A DNA stretch of 64,000 nt from Bacteroidia bacterium (lineage in GTDB: Bacteria; Bacteroidota; Bacteroidia; J057; JAIXKT01): the NCBI GenBank assembly GCA_026932145.1, contig JAIXKT010000007.1, positions 312,796 to 376,795 of the forward strand, read 5' to 3'. The notes under the pieces were generated by a model. That model did not search any database. It worked only from the letters and a program-made list of their open reading frames with translations, and was not told the origin of the DNA. Both the position numbers and the translations under genes were made by a program. Positions 54,756 to 64,000 of the stretch are shown piece by piece; position 1 is the stretch's first letter, and each line of letters starts with the position of its first letter.

Positions 54756-55619
54756 CTACGCAATTTCATCGAGACTTTTATTTAAATACCGTTTTACAGC
54801 TACTCTGCTTCCGCCCCAACCTAAGCTAACTCCCAAAATTAAGATAAAGCTACATAATATCACGAAACCAAAATTTGTCAGTAAAAAATTTATCGGGATA
54901 AAATAGTAGGAAACAATCTGTATAAGAGTGATTAGCAGCAAAATAGCAATTATTCCGCCCAAAATTCCCTGCGTAATGCCAATGGTTATAAAGGGAGCTA
55001 AAATAGTTTTATCTGTAGCCCCAACAAGCTGCATCGTTCTGATTATTAATCGTTTAGAATAAATAGATAATCGAACGGTATTTAAAATCAATAAAAAGGT
55101 AATGATTACCAATACAATAGCCATCAGCACTGCTAATTGAACCAGTTTGCCTGTTCTATTTTGAACCTGCTCTATCAAGTGTATTGGATAATCCACTTCT
55201 TGCACAATCGGGAACTGCAAAACAGCAGTTGTTAGCCGCTGAATACTATCAGGTGTAACAAAACTTGCTTCAAAACGTAGGTTTAAGGATGCTAAAAAAG
55301 GGTTAAAACCTTCCATTACCTCTTTAAAATCTTCACCAACTGACTGAAAATCATTGAAAGCATCCGTCTTACTGCGGTAAGTAATTGAGCGTATTGCTTT
55401 ATTTTTAACAAGTGCCGATTTAAGCTGGGCTAAACTTTGCTCACTGGCATTATCAACCAACATGATTTTATAGTCAAGTTGCTCTTGGGCTTGCTCTACC
55501 ACAACTTTTCCGGCTAAGGCAAATAAAGCAAATAAGCCAAAGAAAAATAAAGCCAAAGAAATGGTTAGTGTAGAGGTAAAAAATGTAGTCCGAACTTGTT
55601 TTTGATGCAAAATAATCAC
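54756..55619 (-). CDS. ftsX: cell division ABC transporter permease FtsX
   Basis: 287 residues with four membrane segments: one near the N-terminus (STLTISLALFFFGLFALFALAG), an extracytoplasmic domain of about 120 residues, then three at the C-terminus. RLIIRTMQLVGATDKTI and FITIGITQGILGGIIAI are FtsX segments. FtsX with FtsE controls peptidoglycan hydrolases at the septum. The ATPase gene next to it (12 bases away) is MlaF-like rather than an evident FtsE. Confidence 0.9.
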   Translation of the reverse strand: MIILHQKQVRTTFFTSTLTISLALFFFGLFALFALAGKVVVEQAQEQLDYKIMLVDNASEQSLAQLKSALVKNKAIRSITYRSKTDAFNDFQSVGEDFKEVMEGFNPFLASLNLRFEASFVTPDSIQRLTTAVLQFPIVQEVDYPIHLIEQVQNRTGKLVQLAVLMAIVLVIITFLLILNTVRLSIYSKRLIIRTMQLVGATDKTILAPFITIGITQGILGGIIAILLLITLIQIVSYYFIPINFLLTNFGFVILCSFILILGVSLGWGGSRVAVKRYLNKSLDEIA

Positions 55620-55631
55620 GGTACGGCAAAG

Positions 55632-56372
55632 TTAATAACTGTGTTGGACAAATTGCTGTATTTCCGGATGTGGATGCCCCCAATAATCAGAGGTATTACC
55701 ACAAAAAATAAATTTTCCTTGATATAAATGTGCTACATGAGTAGCTACGGTACGAATGGATTGGATAAAATGTGTAACTAAAATGGTTGTTAGTTTCTGT
55801 TTTTGGGATAATTCAAGGATCAAGGTGTCTATAGCTTTTGCTGTAACGGGGTCTAAGCCGCTGGTAGGTTCATCGCATAGCAGTAAATTTGGCTGATGCG
55901 CAATTGCACGGGCTATTCCCACCCGCTTACGCATCCCACCGGAAAGCTCTGCCGGATACCGGTGAATGATAGAACTATCTAAGCCAACTTCTGCTAACAA
56001 ACGAAGTGCTATCTGATAACGCATTGATTCATCGTAAGTATTTTCTTCGGCTAAGCGAATGGTGATGTTTTCCAACACAGTCATAGAGTCAAATAAAGCA
56101 GCTTGCTGAAAGACAAAACCAATTTTTTGGGCAATCGTAATTCCAGATTTTGTGTTTAATGGTAGTACTTTTACCCCGTCTATTTGTATATCGCCGGAAT
56201 CTGCCGGCGTTAGGCCAATCATAATTCTCAGTAAAACAGATTTTCCTTCACCGCTTCGCCCGACTATAGCCCAACGCTCATTCGGTTTTATCAGCAAAGA
56301 AACTTTTGATAGAACCTGCTTTGTACCAAAAGTCTTTGAGACGGAATTTAGCTCTATTTTATTGGTAATCAC
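55632..56372 (-). CDS. ABC transporter ATP-binding protein, MlaF/Mkl-like
   Basis: 246 residues from GTG 56372, which overlaps the queA stop as GTGA; a longer frame to 56399 would overlap queA by 31 bases. Walker [19 protein letters not shown] loop [18 protein letters not shown], signature [15 protein letters not shown] and Walker [14 protein letters not shown]. The GRSGEGKS and LSGGMRKRV variants are typical of MlaF, which drives phospholipid transport with MlaE and MlaD. Neither is present here; ftsX is next. Confidence 0.85.
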   Translation of the reverse strand: MITNKIELNSVSKTFGTKQVLSKVSLLIKPNERWAIVGRSGEGKSVLLRIMIGLTPADSGDIQIDGVKVLPLNTKSGITIAQKIGFVFQQAALFDSMTVLENITIRLAEENTYDESMRYQIALRLLAEVGLDSSIIHRYPAELSGGMRKRVGIARAIAHQPNLLLCDEPTSGLDPVTAKAIDTLILELSQKQKLTTILVTHFIQSIRTVATHVAHLYQGKFIFCGNTSDYWGHPHPEIQQFVQHSY

Positions 56373-57415
56373 AAAATTAGCATCGCATCTCCGTAGCAAT
56401 AGAATCGGTATTTTTCATTAACGGCTTCTTTGTAAACCTTTAAGAAAAAATCATAACCCAAAAAAGCAGCTACCATCATAGCCATTGTGGAGCGAGGGGG
56501 CTGAAAATTTGTCAAAAAAGCGTTGGCAATGTTAAAATCATACGGAGGAAAAATAAACTTATCCGTCCAGTTAGCGTTCGGTTTTAATGTTTTGCTGGCA
56601 GAAACAGAGGATTCTAAGGTACGCATCACCGTTGAGCCTACGGCACAAATTTTCTTACGCTTTTGTTTTGCTTTATTAACCATTTCTACGGTAGCTTCCG
56701 GGATTCTAAAATGTTCAGAATCCATCTTATGTTTAGAGAGATCTTCAACTTCTACGTCCCTAAAGATAGACATTCCAGTTTGAAGTGTAATATAAACCTG
56801 CTCAACACCTTGTAGTTCTAAGCGTTTTAAAAGTTCTTTGGTAAAATGGAATCCGGCATAGGGAGCTGTTACTGACCCCTTTGACTCTGCATATACCGTT
56901 TGATACGCAGTTAGGTCTGAGGGTTCTGGATCTCGTGTAATGTATCTTGGCAAAGGAGTGTGCCCCAACAAGTTAATCTTGTTTAGAAACTGCTCTTCGT
57001 TTCCGTCAAATAGGAAGCGAATGGTTCTACCTCTGGCCGTTGTGTTATCTACAACTTCGGCTACTAAGTTTCCATCTCCAAAATACAATTTATTGCCAAC
57101 TCGAATTTTACGTGCCGGATCTACCACTACGTCCCATAATTTACTGTCTTTATTTAGCTCTCGCAGTAAAAAGACATCAATCAGGGCACCTGTTTTTTCT
57201 TTACTGCCGAAAAGCCTCGCCGGAAAAACTTTTGTATCATTTAAAACTAACAAATCCCCATCCTCAAAGTAGCCTAAAATATCCCGAAAAGTTTTATGCT
57301 CAATTTCTTTTGTCTTTCGGTGGATGACCATTAAACGTGATTCATCACGTTTTTCTAATGGATATTGAGCAATTAGTTCGTTTGGAACAGGATAGTCAAA
57401 GTCTGATAATTTCAT
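56369..57415 (-). CDS. queA: tRNA preQ1(34) S-adenosylmethionine ribosyltransferase-isomerase
   Basis: 348 residues from ATG 57415 ([19 protein letters not shown]). QueA segments include [63 protein letters not shown] and [19 protein letters not shown]. It makes epoxyqueuosine in tRNA anticodons. No preQ1 riboswitch is evident upstream. The stop overlaps the next gene's GTG. Confidence 0.97.
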   Translation of the reverse strand: MKLSDFDYPVPNELIAQYPLEKRDESRLMVIHRKTKEIEHKTFRDILGYFEDGDLLVLNDTKVFPARLFGSKEKTGALIDVFLLRELNKDSKLWDVVVDPARKIRVGNKLYFGDGNLVAEVVDNTTARGRTIRFLFDGNEEQFLNKINLLGHTPLPRYITRDPEPSDLTAYQTVYAESKGSVTAPYAGFHFTKELLKRLELQGVEQVYITLQTGMSIFRDVEVEDLSKHKMDSEHFRIPEATVEMVNKAKQKRKKICAVGSTVMRTLESSVSASKTLKPNANWTDKFIFPPYDFNIANAFLTNFQPPRSTMAMMVAAFLGYDFFLKVYKEAVNEKYRFYCYGDAMLIL

Positions 57416-57556
57416 GAGATAAAAAAACGTGCTAAGTAACAACTTTTAGGTAGGCTATGTCAAGTAGTATTTTTGAAATGTAGATATTTTTTAGCTATAA
57501 AATTGATATAAAATAGATTTTGAAGTTTGTGAAGCCTAAACAAGCTCGCTTAAAAT

Positions 57557-57586
57557 GGAAAAAAGAGGCTCATGCCTCTTTTTTCC
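57557..57586 (-). terminator. terminator after the T9SS cargo gene
   Basis: GGAAAAAAGAGGC (57557-57569) pairs perfectly with GCCTCTTTTTTCC (57574-57586), loop TCAT. On the minus strand it lies 38 bases after the 57625 stop and is followed by ATTTTAAG. It may also work on the plus strand. Confidence 0.75.
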
Positions 57587-57624
57587 AAAAATAAATTTAT
57601 TTTAAAACTTAGTTTTAGATTATT

Positions 57625-58668
57625 TTATTGGGAAACAATAAAACTTCCACCTAAATAAGCAGCTTCTGAGCTAATGATGTAGTTATAGCTTCCCGGTGCA
57701 AAGGTATGAGTATCAATTGTATGGGTATGCTCACCAGATGATAAGTTATTTAATAACTGCTTAGAAACAATTCTTCCATTAACATCATAAACAGCAATTT
57801 CTAAATTACCGGCGTTTGCTAAGTCGAATTTTATAGTTGTGTGGTCTGCTGAAGGATTTGGGAAAGCCGGGTATAATTTTAAATCATTTTTGGCAACATA
57901 CAAATTTGGGTTGCTGGTAGTAAAATCAACGACCGGAACGATTGCTAATGAAGTCTCAATAGAGGCATTAATATCGAGATAATCAACCCAGTTATTATTG
58001 TAAACTACACAGTTACGTCCGTATCCGTCTGTTGCGGGGCGTGCTCCGAATCTTTTTGACCAAAGGCTTAACGTATCTGCACTATTAAAGTTCATTAACT
58101 CAAAGGTTACAAAGAAAGAATCATCAACAGCTATTGGGGTTGTAAGATTTGCAAAATTAGCAACATCATTTAAGGTAGAAACACCCGGGATAAATTCTAC
58201 GGCTAAATCATTATAGGCAATTTTCTTTCCACCTAACGCAATTTCTGGTGTATAGGTTACGGGACTTACTGTAAATACACGATAATTTACACTATCATTA
58301 GTAGTACCGCTAAGGTAGCCATAATTGTATGTAACAATACTTTTTACATACATATTAGCTCCTACTTGTGAAGCATTTGTGTTGTATTTTTCTGCCATTC
58401 TTGGGCTTAATCCTAAAGATTCAAAGTTATTGTGACCAAACAAAAAGCCGTATCCTGATGCCAAATAAACCATATAAGTCATACTATCAGGGAAGTTTAT
58501 TAACGCAGAATCTACTTGGGTTTTGTGTATCCCTCCTGACGGAATCATCGGGGCGGATACTAACTCTTTAAATGTAGCATTCTGCAAAACGGGGGACTTC
58601 TGTGCATAAGTGCAAGTAAAGCCAAAGGCTAATAAGCCAATTGTAAAGAATAATTTCATTCCTTTCAT
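57625..58668 (-). CDS. secreted protein with T9SS C-terminal sorting domain
   Basis: 347 residues (start 58668 or the Met at 58659). Signal peptide ends CTYAQ. The middle part, about 30-255, is unrecognised and rich in T, V, N and Y. The last 85 residues are a type A T9SS sorting domain: LKLYPAFPNPSADHTTIKFD, LEIAVYDVNGRIVSKQLLN, SGEHTHTIDTHTFAPGSYNY. It is exported across the outer membrane by the PorW/SprE-dependent machinery and attached or released. Function unknown. Confidence 0.87.
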   Translation of the reverse strand: MKGMKLFFTIGLLAFGFTCTYAQKSPVLQNATFKELVSAPMIPSGGIHKTQVDSALINFPDSMTYMVYLASGYGFLFGHNNFESLGLSPRMAEKYNTNASQVGANMYVKSIVTYNYGYLSGTTNDSVNYRVFTVSPVTYTPEIALGGKKIAYNDLAVEFIPGVSTLNDVANFANLTTPIAVDDSFFVTFELMNFNSADTLSLWSKRFGARPATDGYGRNCVVYNNNWVDYLDINASIETSLAIVPVVDFTTSNPNLYVAKNDLKLYPAFPNPSADHTTIKFDLANAGNLEIAVYDVNGRIVSKQLLNNLSSGEHTHTIDTHTFAPGSYNYIISSEAAYLGGSFIVSQ

Positions 58669-58688
58669 GATAATTTTAATCTATGTTG

Positions 58689-58719
58689 CAAACATAAGTT
58701 GATTTTGAATTAAGTACAA
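58689..58719 (-). promoter_or_regulatory. Bacteroidota promoter TTG-N20-TATGTTTG for the T9SS cargo gene
   Basis: On the minus strand TTG (58719-58717) and TATGTTTG (58696-58689) are separated by 20 bases, the standard -33/-7 spacing. The start codon lies 20 bases downstream of the -7 box. This is the best two-part promoter in the window. Confidence 0.65.
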
Positions 58720-58892
58720 GAAAATATTCATAAGTTATCCGAAAAAAATATATTCTGGTAAAATTTATGGCTTAATGGTTTACCCTAAAAGAAAAAGAAA
58801 AACAGCTTTGAAAGCAGTTTTGGCCACTATTTACAAAAGCTACTTAGCTAACTATTTGTTTCGGTTTAGAGTTAAATTGGGTTAAAGTTTAT

Positions 58893-58933
58893 CAATCAAG
58901 AGAGGCTATCCTTTTGGGATAGCCTCTCTTGAT
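58893..58933 (-). terminator. terminator after the SusC/SusD operon
   Basis: AATCAAGAGAGGCTATCC (58893-58910) pairs perfectly with the stretch 58916-58933 over a 5-base loop. It lies 20 bases after the susD-like stop on the minus strand. The remaining gap 58720-58892 shows nothing. Confidence 0.85.
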
Positions 58934-58952
58934 TAAAGATGATTAGGATAGC

Positions 58953-60338
58953 TTACAGATCCCACCAGACGGGAGTTTTGGGGTTAGATATAACCACTGC
59001 GTTTTGATTATTCAAGCGTTCTGCTTGGGTTGTAGGAAGGCGGCGCGGAACGGCTCTACTCGTTACACTTGGAGTAATTTGCGGATAACCCGTTCTTCTG
59101 TAATCTGTCCATGTTTCTATATGTAGATACATGGCGATATATTTTTGCAGCATAATATCTTTTATTGTGATTGTGGAGGCATTACGGGCTTGGGCTGTCA
59201 AGTAATTTGCGGCGGCAGAGCCGGTAACGCCTACTGCCGATAAACTTGCCTGTATGCCATTGCTATATGCTGTTGCGGCACGAGCAGCGTTTCCGGCACG
59301 CAGTGCAGCCTCTGCCTCGTTGAAGAAAGTCTCATAAGCAGTAACTAACGGCATCGGAGAATTTGGCTGTAAGAAGAAACTTCCAATACGGCTTGCACCT
59401 GGGTTAGCATCTCCCGGATCTGCTGCTATAACAGCACCGGTAGCAGTATCACGCTCCACATCATAGTAAACATCTACACGTGGGTCTGAAAGGCTATCTA
59501 ATAAATTAGCCATAAAGCTATTCGCAGCTAAATAACCACGCTGAGACTCAAATTGATACCAGAAATTAGCATTAGAAGCATTGGTACCAAAGTTAGCTAT
59601 CATATCATTAGATGCACTCAAGTCTGTACCCAATAAATCTATTTGAGCTAAAACTTTACTGGCTGAGCCTGTCGGATCTTTTTTGGATAGATGATTTTCA
59701 TAGCGAACAATGAGCATACGGGCAGCGGCTGTCCATTTGGCTACATCGCCTCCAAAAACAACATCATCAGAGCCGGGCAAAAGTACATTATCGGCTTCGG
59801 CAGCTTCAAAATGAACTATTGCTTCTTTTAGAAAACGGATAATATCCTGATAAACAGCTTGCTGTGGGTCATATTTAGGATTTATGAACTCTAAACCCTT
59901 AGCAGCTTGGGAGCATGGAACATCGCCCCAAGTGTCAGTAGCTATACCCAAAGCCATTGCTTTAAGAACCTTAGCCATACCAATATAATAGGGATCTCCT
60001 TTGGAAGTAGCCATATCAATCAAGTCATCTAAGTCTTTAATTGCGTCAGAATAAATAGTAGTCCATTCATTTTCGGCAACTGTTTCATCTATTGTATATA
60101 CGTCATAACCAACAAATTGTGAAGATCCGTCTGATACGCCTACTTGTTGTGTCCATAATGCACCCATTCTGGCTAAGTTGCTTCCATAAAGTGAGTACAA
60201 GGTAATTTCACTATTGGTTAGTAATAGCGATTCTGTAACTTTGGTCGGACTGTTTGGAGACACATTTTTATCCTCCGTGAACTTACAACTGGGTAAGAGT
60301 ATTACGGTTAGGATTATTAGAAATATGATATTTTTCAT
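58953..60338 (-). CDS. SusD/RagB-family nutrient-binding lipoprotein
   Basis: 461 residues with lipobox ILLPSCKFTED. NVSPNSPTKVTESLLLTNSE, the TPR-like helices (IYSDAIKDLDDLIDMA, YYIGMAKVLKAMALGIATDTWGDVPCSQA) and the C-terminal PVWWDL match the SusD-like group 2 family. It caps the SusC barrel and captures substrate outside the cell. It follows the susC-like gene by 11 bases. No glycoside hydrolase or peptidase is nearby to hint at the substrate. Confidence 0.93.
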   Translation of the reverse strand: MKNIIFLIILTVILLPSCKFTEDKNVSPNSPTKVTESLLLTNSEITLYSLYGSNLARMGALWTQQVGVSDGSSQFVGYDVYTIDETVAENEWTTIYSDAIKDLDDLIDMATSKGDPYYIGMAKVLKAMALGIATDTWGDVPCSQAAKGLEFINPKYDPQQAVYQDIIRFLKEAIVHFEAAEADNVLLPGSDDVVFGGDVAKWTAAARMLIVRYENHLSKKDPTGSASKVLAQIDLLGTDLSASNDMIANFGTNASNANFWYQFESQRGYLAANSFMANLLDSLSDPRVDVYYDVERDTATGAVIAADPGDANPGASRIGSFFLQPNSPMPLVTAYETFFNEAEAALRAGNAARAATAYSNGIQASLSAVGVTGSAAANYLTAQARNASTITIKDIMLQKYIAMYLHIETWTDYRRTGYPQITPSVTSRAVPRRLPTTQAERLNNQNAVVISNPKTPVWWDL

Positions 60339-60349
60339 TTTTTTATAGT

Positions 60350-63300
60350 TTAAAATTTGAATTTAGCACCAACTAAGAAAGAGCGTGAATTAGGCATATT
60401 AAAGTATTCAAAACCTACAATGTTAGATCCGGCTCCCGTTAAGCTTGTTTCTGGGTCATTACCTTTGTAGTTTGGTGTGTATAGCAGTAGATTGCGTCCG
60501 GTGAGTGAAAATTCTACTCCACGAATCCATTTTGTATCTAATTTAAGGTTGTAGGCAAAAGATAACTCACGTAAGCGCACCCAAGTAGCATCTTGGATAA
60601 AGGCTTCACTGGGGCCGCCAACGGTGTTATAGCTATAACGGTAGTAATCCATGCGAGAAACTTTTACGTTATTAGGTTCACCTGTTTCTGTAACGCCATT
60701 AAAAATAAAGGAATCGGCACGGTCTTCGGTTATCTTAGCAGTTCCTTGGAAAATTAAACGACCTAATGTACCATTCCAAACAGAGCCGCCTTTTCGGTAA
60801 TCCAATAATGCTGATACGGTAAAATCTTTGAAGATAGTAAACGTATTACGGAAACCTAATAAGAACTTTGGATACGGATTAGCGATAGCTTTTAACTGTT
60901 CGTCTTTGATTGGAAGTCCGTCTGCATCAACTACAATGTTTCCGGAAGCATCTCTGCGGTAAGCAGTTCCGTATAGCATCCCATAAGGTTGGCCAACGGC
61001 AGCAAAGGCACCGGGGTCTCCAAAGCCAGTTTCTACCTCCATTTTATCTACTCCTTTGATAAGTTCTTTTACCTCGTTCTTGTTTCGGGTAAAGTTGATG
61101 TCAGCATCCCAAATAAAATTCTTTAATTGAACTGGGCGGGCACCTAACATAATTTCCCAACCTTTATTTTGCATTTTTCCGGCATTTTGTAGCTGGTCAC
61201 GATAGCCTGATGAAGGTGCTAACTGAACATAAACCAACATATCGGTAGTAACTTGTGAATAATAAGTAACATCTAAAGAGATTCTATTTTTCAGTAGCTT
61301 AAATTCACCGCCAAATTCAACACTACTGATTCTTTCAGGTTTTAGGTTTGGATTTCCAAGTAAATCTGAGTTTGTGAATGCATTATTTCCCAAAAATGGG
61401 CTGCTAATACCACTAACGAAGCCGTCTCCATAGGTTTTGGTGGTATAGTAGCTGCGGGTTGCATACGGAAAAGGCTCATGACCGGCCTGCGAATAAGCAA
61501 CTCTCACTTTACCATAGGAAAGTATTTTGTTATCTTTTAGGGGAGCTAATTCCGTAAAGGCAAAAGCTAAGTTTACCGAAGGAAAGAAGTATCCTTTGTT
61601 TTGGCCAAAGGTAGAGGAATATTCATTCCGTCCTTTTACGTTGAAAAATACCATGTTGTTATATTCTACATTAGCATCCATCCAGAAAGCGGCGGTGCGA
61701 ATCATTGTTTCTGAATTTGAAGCGTAAAAAGTAGAACCGTTGCTGATGTTGTTAAAGTCAGGTATTGTAAGTCCTTCTCCGCGTGCATACGTACGATTGG
61801 TTGAACGTTGATTGATGTTATTGGCAAAAGTAACGCTGCCAAATATCTTTTCGGTAAATGACTTCCGCAAACTCAACAACACGTCAGAGTAAATTTCTCG
61901 GTGGTTTAGTACGTCTTGGGTGATTTTTCCTTGTTCAAAGTCATTAGAGCCAATAGCCTTAATTCCCTTACGGTTGTCAGAGTAAAAATCTGTTCCTACA
62001 CGGTAGGTTAGGTCAATCCAAGGGGCAAACATATATTTAGCAGAAACATTTCCCAGCATACGATTAACGTTACTGCGATAGGTGTTTTTATGAACTGTCC
62101 AATAAGGATTATCATACACGGCATAGTAAGTCCGTTGGGAGCCATCGGTATTTTCGTAACCGTTACTGAGGTCAAAAGAAGCAGGGGAGCGCATTAAACC
62201 CAGCATTACACCGGAGAGATTAGAGCCATTCTGGGCAGATAAACCTCCTGAATTAATATAGTTAGCCGTTCCATTAATAGAAAGTTTATCAGAGAGTTTG
62301 CTTTCTCCGGTAACCCGAACTGTATAACGGTGAAAATCAGTATTCGGAACGATACCGGTTTGCTCTGTTTGGCCAAAAGAAACCCGGAATCCTGAGTTAT
62401 CATTACCGCCGGAAAGGCTGATGTTATTGGTCATTGTGGTTCCGGTGCGGAAAAAGTTTTTTATATTGTCATAGGCTTTGGCCGGCTGTCCATTAATTTT
62501 GAGTGTATCAATACGAGCACCATAAGACGTTGAAGCACGTGGGTTGTAGCGATTTCCGCTACCTTGTGAAAATATATTTTGGGTTTCAATCAAGCGGTTA
62601 TAGTGGTCAAAGCCCCAGGTGGTTCCTACTTCTACTTTCATTTTGCCATGAGCGCCTTTTTTGGTAGTGATGACGATAGCACCATAACCGGCGCGGGTTC
62701 CATAAAGAGCTGCCGCAGCAGGTCCTTTCAAAACGGTGATACTTTCGATATCGTCGGGGTTAATGTCAATAGCACGGTTAGAGTAGGTAGTATTAGATAG
62801 TAGGGAGTTATAGGGGTCATCTGCATCCCCACCGTCCATAGTGGAGTTATCCATAGGAACCCCGTCAATGACGAATAGGGGTTGGTTATCTCCATTAATA
62901 GAACTTGCCCCTCTAAGAAGTATCTTGGAAGAAGCTCCCGGTACGCCGGCGGATGAAATCGTTTGAACTCCGGCAACTTTTGCAGAAAGACCATTTACCA
63001 AATTTACTTCACCGGATTTTACCACAGCATCACCGGATATATCTTGAACAGAGTATCCCAATTTTGCTTTCTTCTCAGCTTGGCCAAAAGAAGTGATAAC
63101 TACCTCTTCTAAGCCCAATACGTCTTCGGTCATTGTTATCGCTAAGTCTTTGGTATTACCGCTGGTAAGCTCTAATAACACAGACTTCATTCCTACATAG
63201 CTGACTTTCAACTGTAATGATTTTGATAAATCAGCCATCAGGTTAAACTCTCCGGAGGCATTTGTGTAGGCACCGCCAACAACACCTCCGCTGCCTTTAT

Positions 63301-63526
63301 CAACTAGGCTAACAGACGCCCCGATTAGGGCTTCATTTGTACCCTCTTGGGTTACTTTTCCACTAACCAACGTAAGGGCTTTTTCGGCCTTTGGCGTAGT
63401 TGTGTTCTCCTTTTCCGGCTTGGTGGTTCCCTTGTTGCCTTTGTTGCCCTTATTTCTGATGTCGGGCTGCGCATTTACAACAAAGTAAAACCCTACCAGC
63501 ACAAATAGCAAAAACTTTCTTTTCAT
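60350..63526 (-). CDS. SusC/RagA-family TonB-linked outer membrane transporter
   Basis: 1058 residues. A signal peptide (FVVNAQ) is followed by a short NKG-repeat and K/E/T-rich stretch (about 24-50). Then comes a carboxypeptidase-like domain (SGKVTQEGTNEALIGASV), the SusC plug with VVITSFGQAEKKAKLGYS and KGPAAAALYGTRAGYGAIVITTKKG, and the barrel ending FLVGAKFKF. It imports large oligomers with its SusD partner. The 9-base unit coding NKG is repeated three times in tandem. A -7 box lies 32 bases upstream. Confidence 0.95.
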   Translation of the reverse strand: MKRKFLLFVLVGFYFVVNAQPDIRNKGNKGNKGTTKPEKENTTTPKAEKALTLVSGKVTQEGTNEALIGASVSLVDKGSGGVVGGAYTNASGEFNLMADLSKSLQLKVSYVGMKSVLLELTSGNTKDLAITMTEDVLGLEEVVITSFGQAEKKAKLGYSVQDISGDAVVKSGEVNLVNGLSAKVAGVQTISSAGVPGASSKILLRGASSINGDNQPLFVIDGVPMDNSTMDGGDADDPYNSLLSNTTYSNRAIDINPDDIESITVLKGPAAAALYGTRAGYGAIVITTKKGAHGKMKVEVGTTWGFDHYNRLIETQNIFSQGSGNRYNPRASTSYGARIDTLKINGQPAKAYDNIKNFFRTGTTMTNNISLSGGNDNSGFRVSFGQTEQTGIVPNTDFHRYTVRVTGESKLSDKLSINGTANYINSGGLSAQNGSNLSGVMLGLMRSPASFDLSNGYENTDGSQRTYYAVYDNPYWTVHKNTYRSNVNRMLGNVSAKYMFAPWIDLTYRVGTDFYSDNRKGIKAIGSNDFEQGKITQDVLNHREIYSDVLLSLRKSFTEKIFGSVTFANNINQRSTNRTYARGEGLTIPDFNNISNGSTFYASNSETMIRTAAFWMDANVEYNNMVFFNVKGRNEYSSTFGQNKGYFFPSVNLAFAFTELAPLKDNKILSYGKVRVAYSQAGHEPFPYATRSYYTTKTYGDGFVSGISSPFLGNNAFTNSDLLGNPNLKPERISSVEFGGEFKLLKNRISLDVTYYSQVTTDMLVYVQLAPSSGYRDQLQNAGKMQNKGWEIMLGARPVQLKNFIWDADINFTRNKNEVKELIKGVDKMEVETGFGDPGAFAAVGQPYGMLYGTAYRRDASGNIVVDADGLPIKDEQLKAIANPYPKFLLGFRNTFTIFKDFTVSALLDYRKGGSVWNGTLGRLIFQGTAKITEDRADSFIFNGVTETGEPNNVKVSRMDYYRYSYNTVGGPSEAFIQDATWVRLRELSFAYNLKLDTKWIRGVEFSLTGRNLLLYTPNYKGNDPETSLTGAGSNIVGFEYFNMPNSRSFLVGAKFKF

Positions 63527-63557
63527 GTGACTAACGTTTATTGGTTTTACATTAAGG

Positions 63558-63565
63558 CAAAACTA
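63558..63565 (-). promoter_or_regulatory. -7 box TAGTTTTG for the susC-susD operon
   Basis: An exact TAnnTTTG match on the minus strand, predicting a leader of about 25 bases. No -33 TTG at normal spacing was found. Confidence 0.45.
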
Positions 63566-63840
63566 ATAATATTATTTTTAATCTTGTATAACCTCTAAGC
63601 AACTTTTTTTCCGAATTTTCGTAGAACCAAGTTACAGAAAGCCGTTGATTTTGTTCGTATTTGCTTGTTATCAGTAGTTTAGATATTATCTTTATTGCTA
63701 TTAATCTGATAAAAAAATATTCAAAAAAAGTATAAAAAACTGCTTATCTCTGAGATTTTCTTACTGCTTAATCGGGATTTTTGAGTGATATTTTACATAT
63801 AGATAAGAGTTTTACGCAGTTCTTTTGAGTGAATATCAGA

Positions 63841-63890
63841 TTGTGGTTCAGAAAGCATAAGGTTATAGCTTTATACTTTCTGAACCACAA
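63841..63890. terminator. hairpin near the right edge
   Basis: TTGTGGTTCAGAAAG (63841-63855) pairs perfectly with CTTTCTGAACCACAA (63876-63890), with four more inner pairs (ATAA/TTAT). It lies 15 bases after the possible gene end at 63905 on the minus strand. No strong T run on either side. 63566-63840 shows no gene. Confidence 0.5.
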
Positions 63891-63904
63891 CTACTTAGTT
63901 TAGT

Positions 63905-64000
63905 TTAATTTATAGAGCGCGTTGCATAACCTCTAATTTTTAAAAAAGCCCAAATTTTCTCCCGTTCAAAATAAATTTTGATTTTTTGGGGAGTTTTTTT
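63905..64000 (-). CDS. possible C-terminal end of a gene entering from the right edge
   Basis: On the minus strand, the frame from 64000 reads KIKIYFEREKIWAFLKIRG then YATRSIN and TAA at 63907-63905. The 31 residues look protein-like and a hairpin follows, but this is too short to identify, and one of three frames would often be open over this length. Confidence 0.3.
   Translation of the reverse strand, partial: KKTPQKIKIYFEREKIWAFLKIRGYATRSIN

Noticed and set aside
1..64000. tRNA, rRNA and CRISPR arrays
   Set aside because: No T-loop-like GTTCRA motif within a cloverleaf, no rRNA core sequence and no regularly spaced repeats were seen on reading through both strands.

Overview
This 64 kb window is chromosomal DNA from a member of the Bacteroidota. 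The evidence is a SusC/SusD pair, a TonB-dependent receptor followed by a DUF4249 lipoprotein, a secreted protein with a type IX secretion (T9SS) C-terminal sorting domain, a PorW/SprE-like T9SS lipoprotein, many lipoprotein and TonB-type genes, and repeated promoter boxes of the Bacteroidota form TAnnTTTG. The DNA is AT-rich. The exact order cannot be fixed from the sequence; an environmental Chitinophagales/Saprospirales/Cytophagales-like lineage is plausible. No tRNA, rRNA or CRISPR array was seen.

Layout. 1-7400: exopolyphosphatase (cut by the left edge), dicarboxylate symporter, leuS and a GT4 glycosyltransferase, then a small membrane protein. 7490-8069: dead IS4-type transposase. 8200-14950: sugar nucleotidyltransferase, O-antigen ligase, recR, a GT2/sugar-transferase fusion and a SMUG2-like DNA glycosylase. 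15100-18190: a nitrite-reduction operon (nirK with a fused haem domain, nirV, SCO copper chaperone) behind two overlapping Crp/Fnr-type palindromes. 18360-22770: clpB, a zinc phospholipase/nuclease-like protein and thiE. 23000-28120: the division block murC-ftsQ-ftsA-ftsZ. 28150-32690: haem-binding DUF3365 protein, TonB receptor, DUF4249, a GC-rich foldback element and a DUF6702 gene. 32700-35440: a decayed accessory island with IS1 and IS630 remnants, an oligosaccharide flippase with a broken tail, and an acyltransferase. 35550-40410 (minus strand): rsmH-ruvA-histidine kinase as overlapping genes, plus an enoyl-CoA hydratase. 40670-52950: PorW/SprE, rhomboid, alpha/beta hydrolase, metal ABC permease fused to an MntR-like regulator, GT4, DUF697, a YD-repeat lipoprotein, bamD and glmS. 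53000-57415 (minus): methyltransferase, gatC, plsC, ftsX, MlaF-like ATPase and queA. 57625-63526 (minus): T9SS cargo protein and SusD/SusC. A possible gene end sits at the right edge.

How the genes work together. Cell-envelope work dominates: precursor supply (glmS, murC), division (ftsQAZ, ftsX), outer-membrane assembly (bamD), phospholipid synthesis (plsC), surface glycans (GT4s, GT2 fusion, ligase, flippase, acyltransferase) and T9SS export. The most distinct metabolic module is copper nitrite reduction. No wholly new defence or mobile system was found. The most unusual items are the GC-rich foldback at 32127-32213, which seems to have taken over the start of the next gene; the permease-MntR fusion without its ATPase; the GT2 fusion with a degenerate phosphosugar transferase tail; the flippase with paired frameshifts; and the MlaF-like ATPase beside ftsX.
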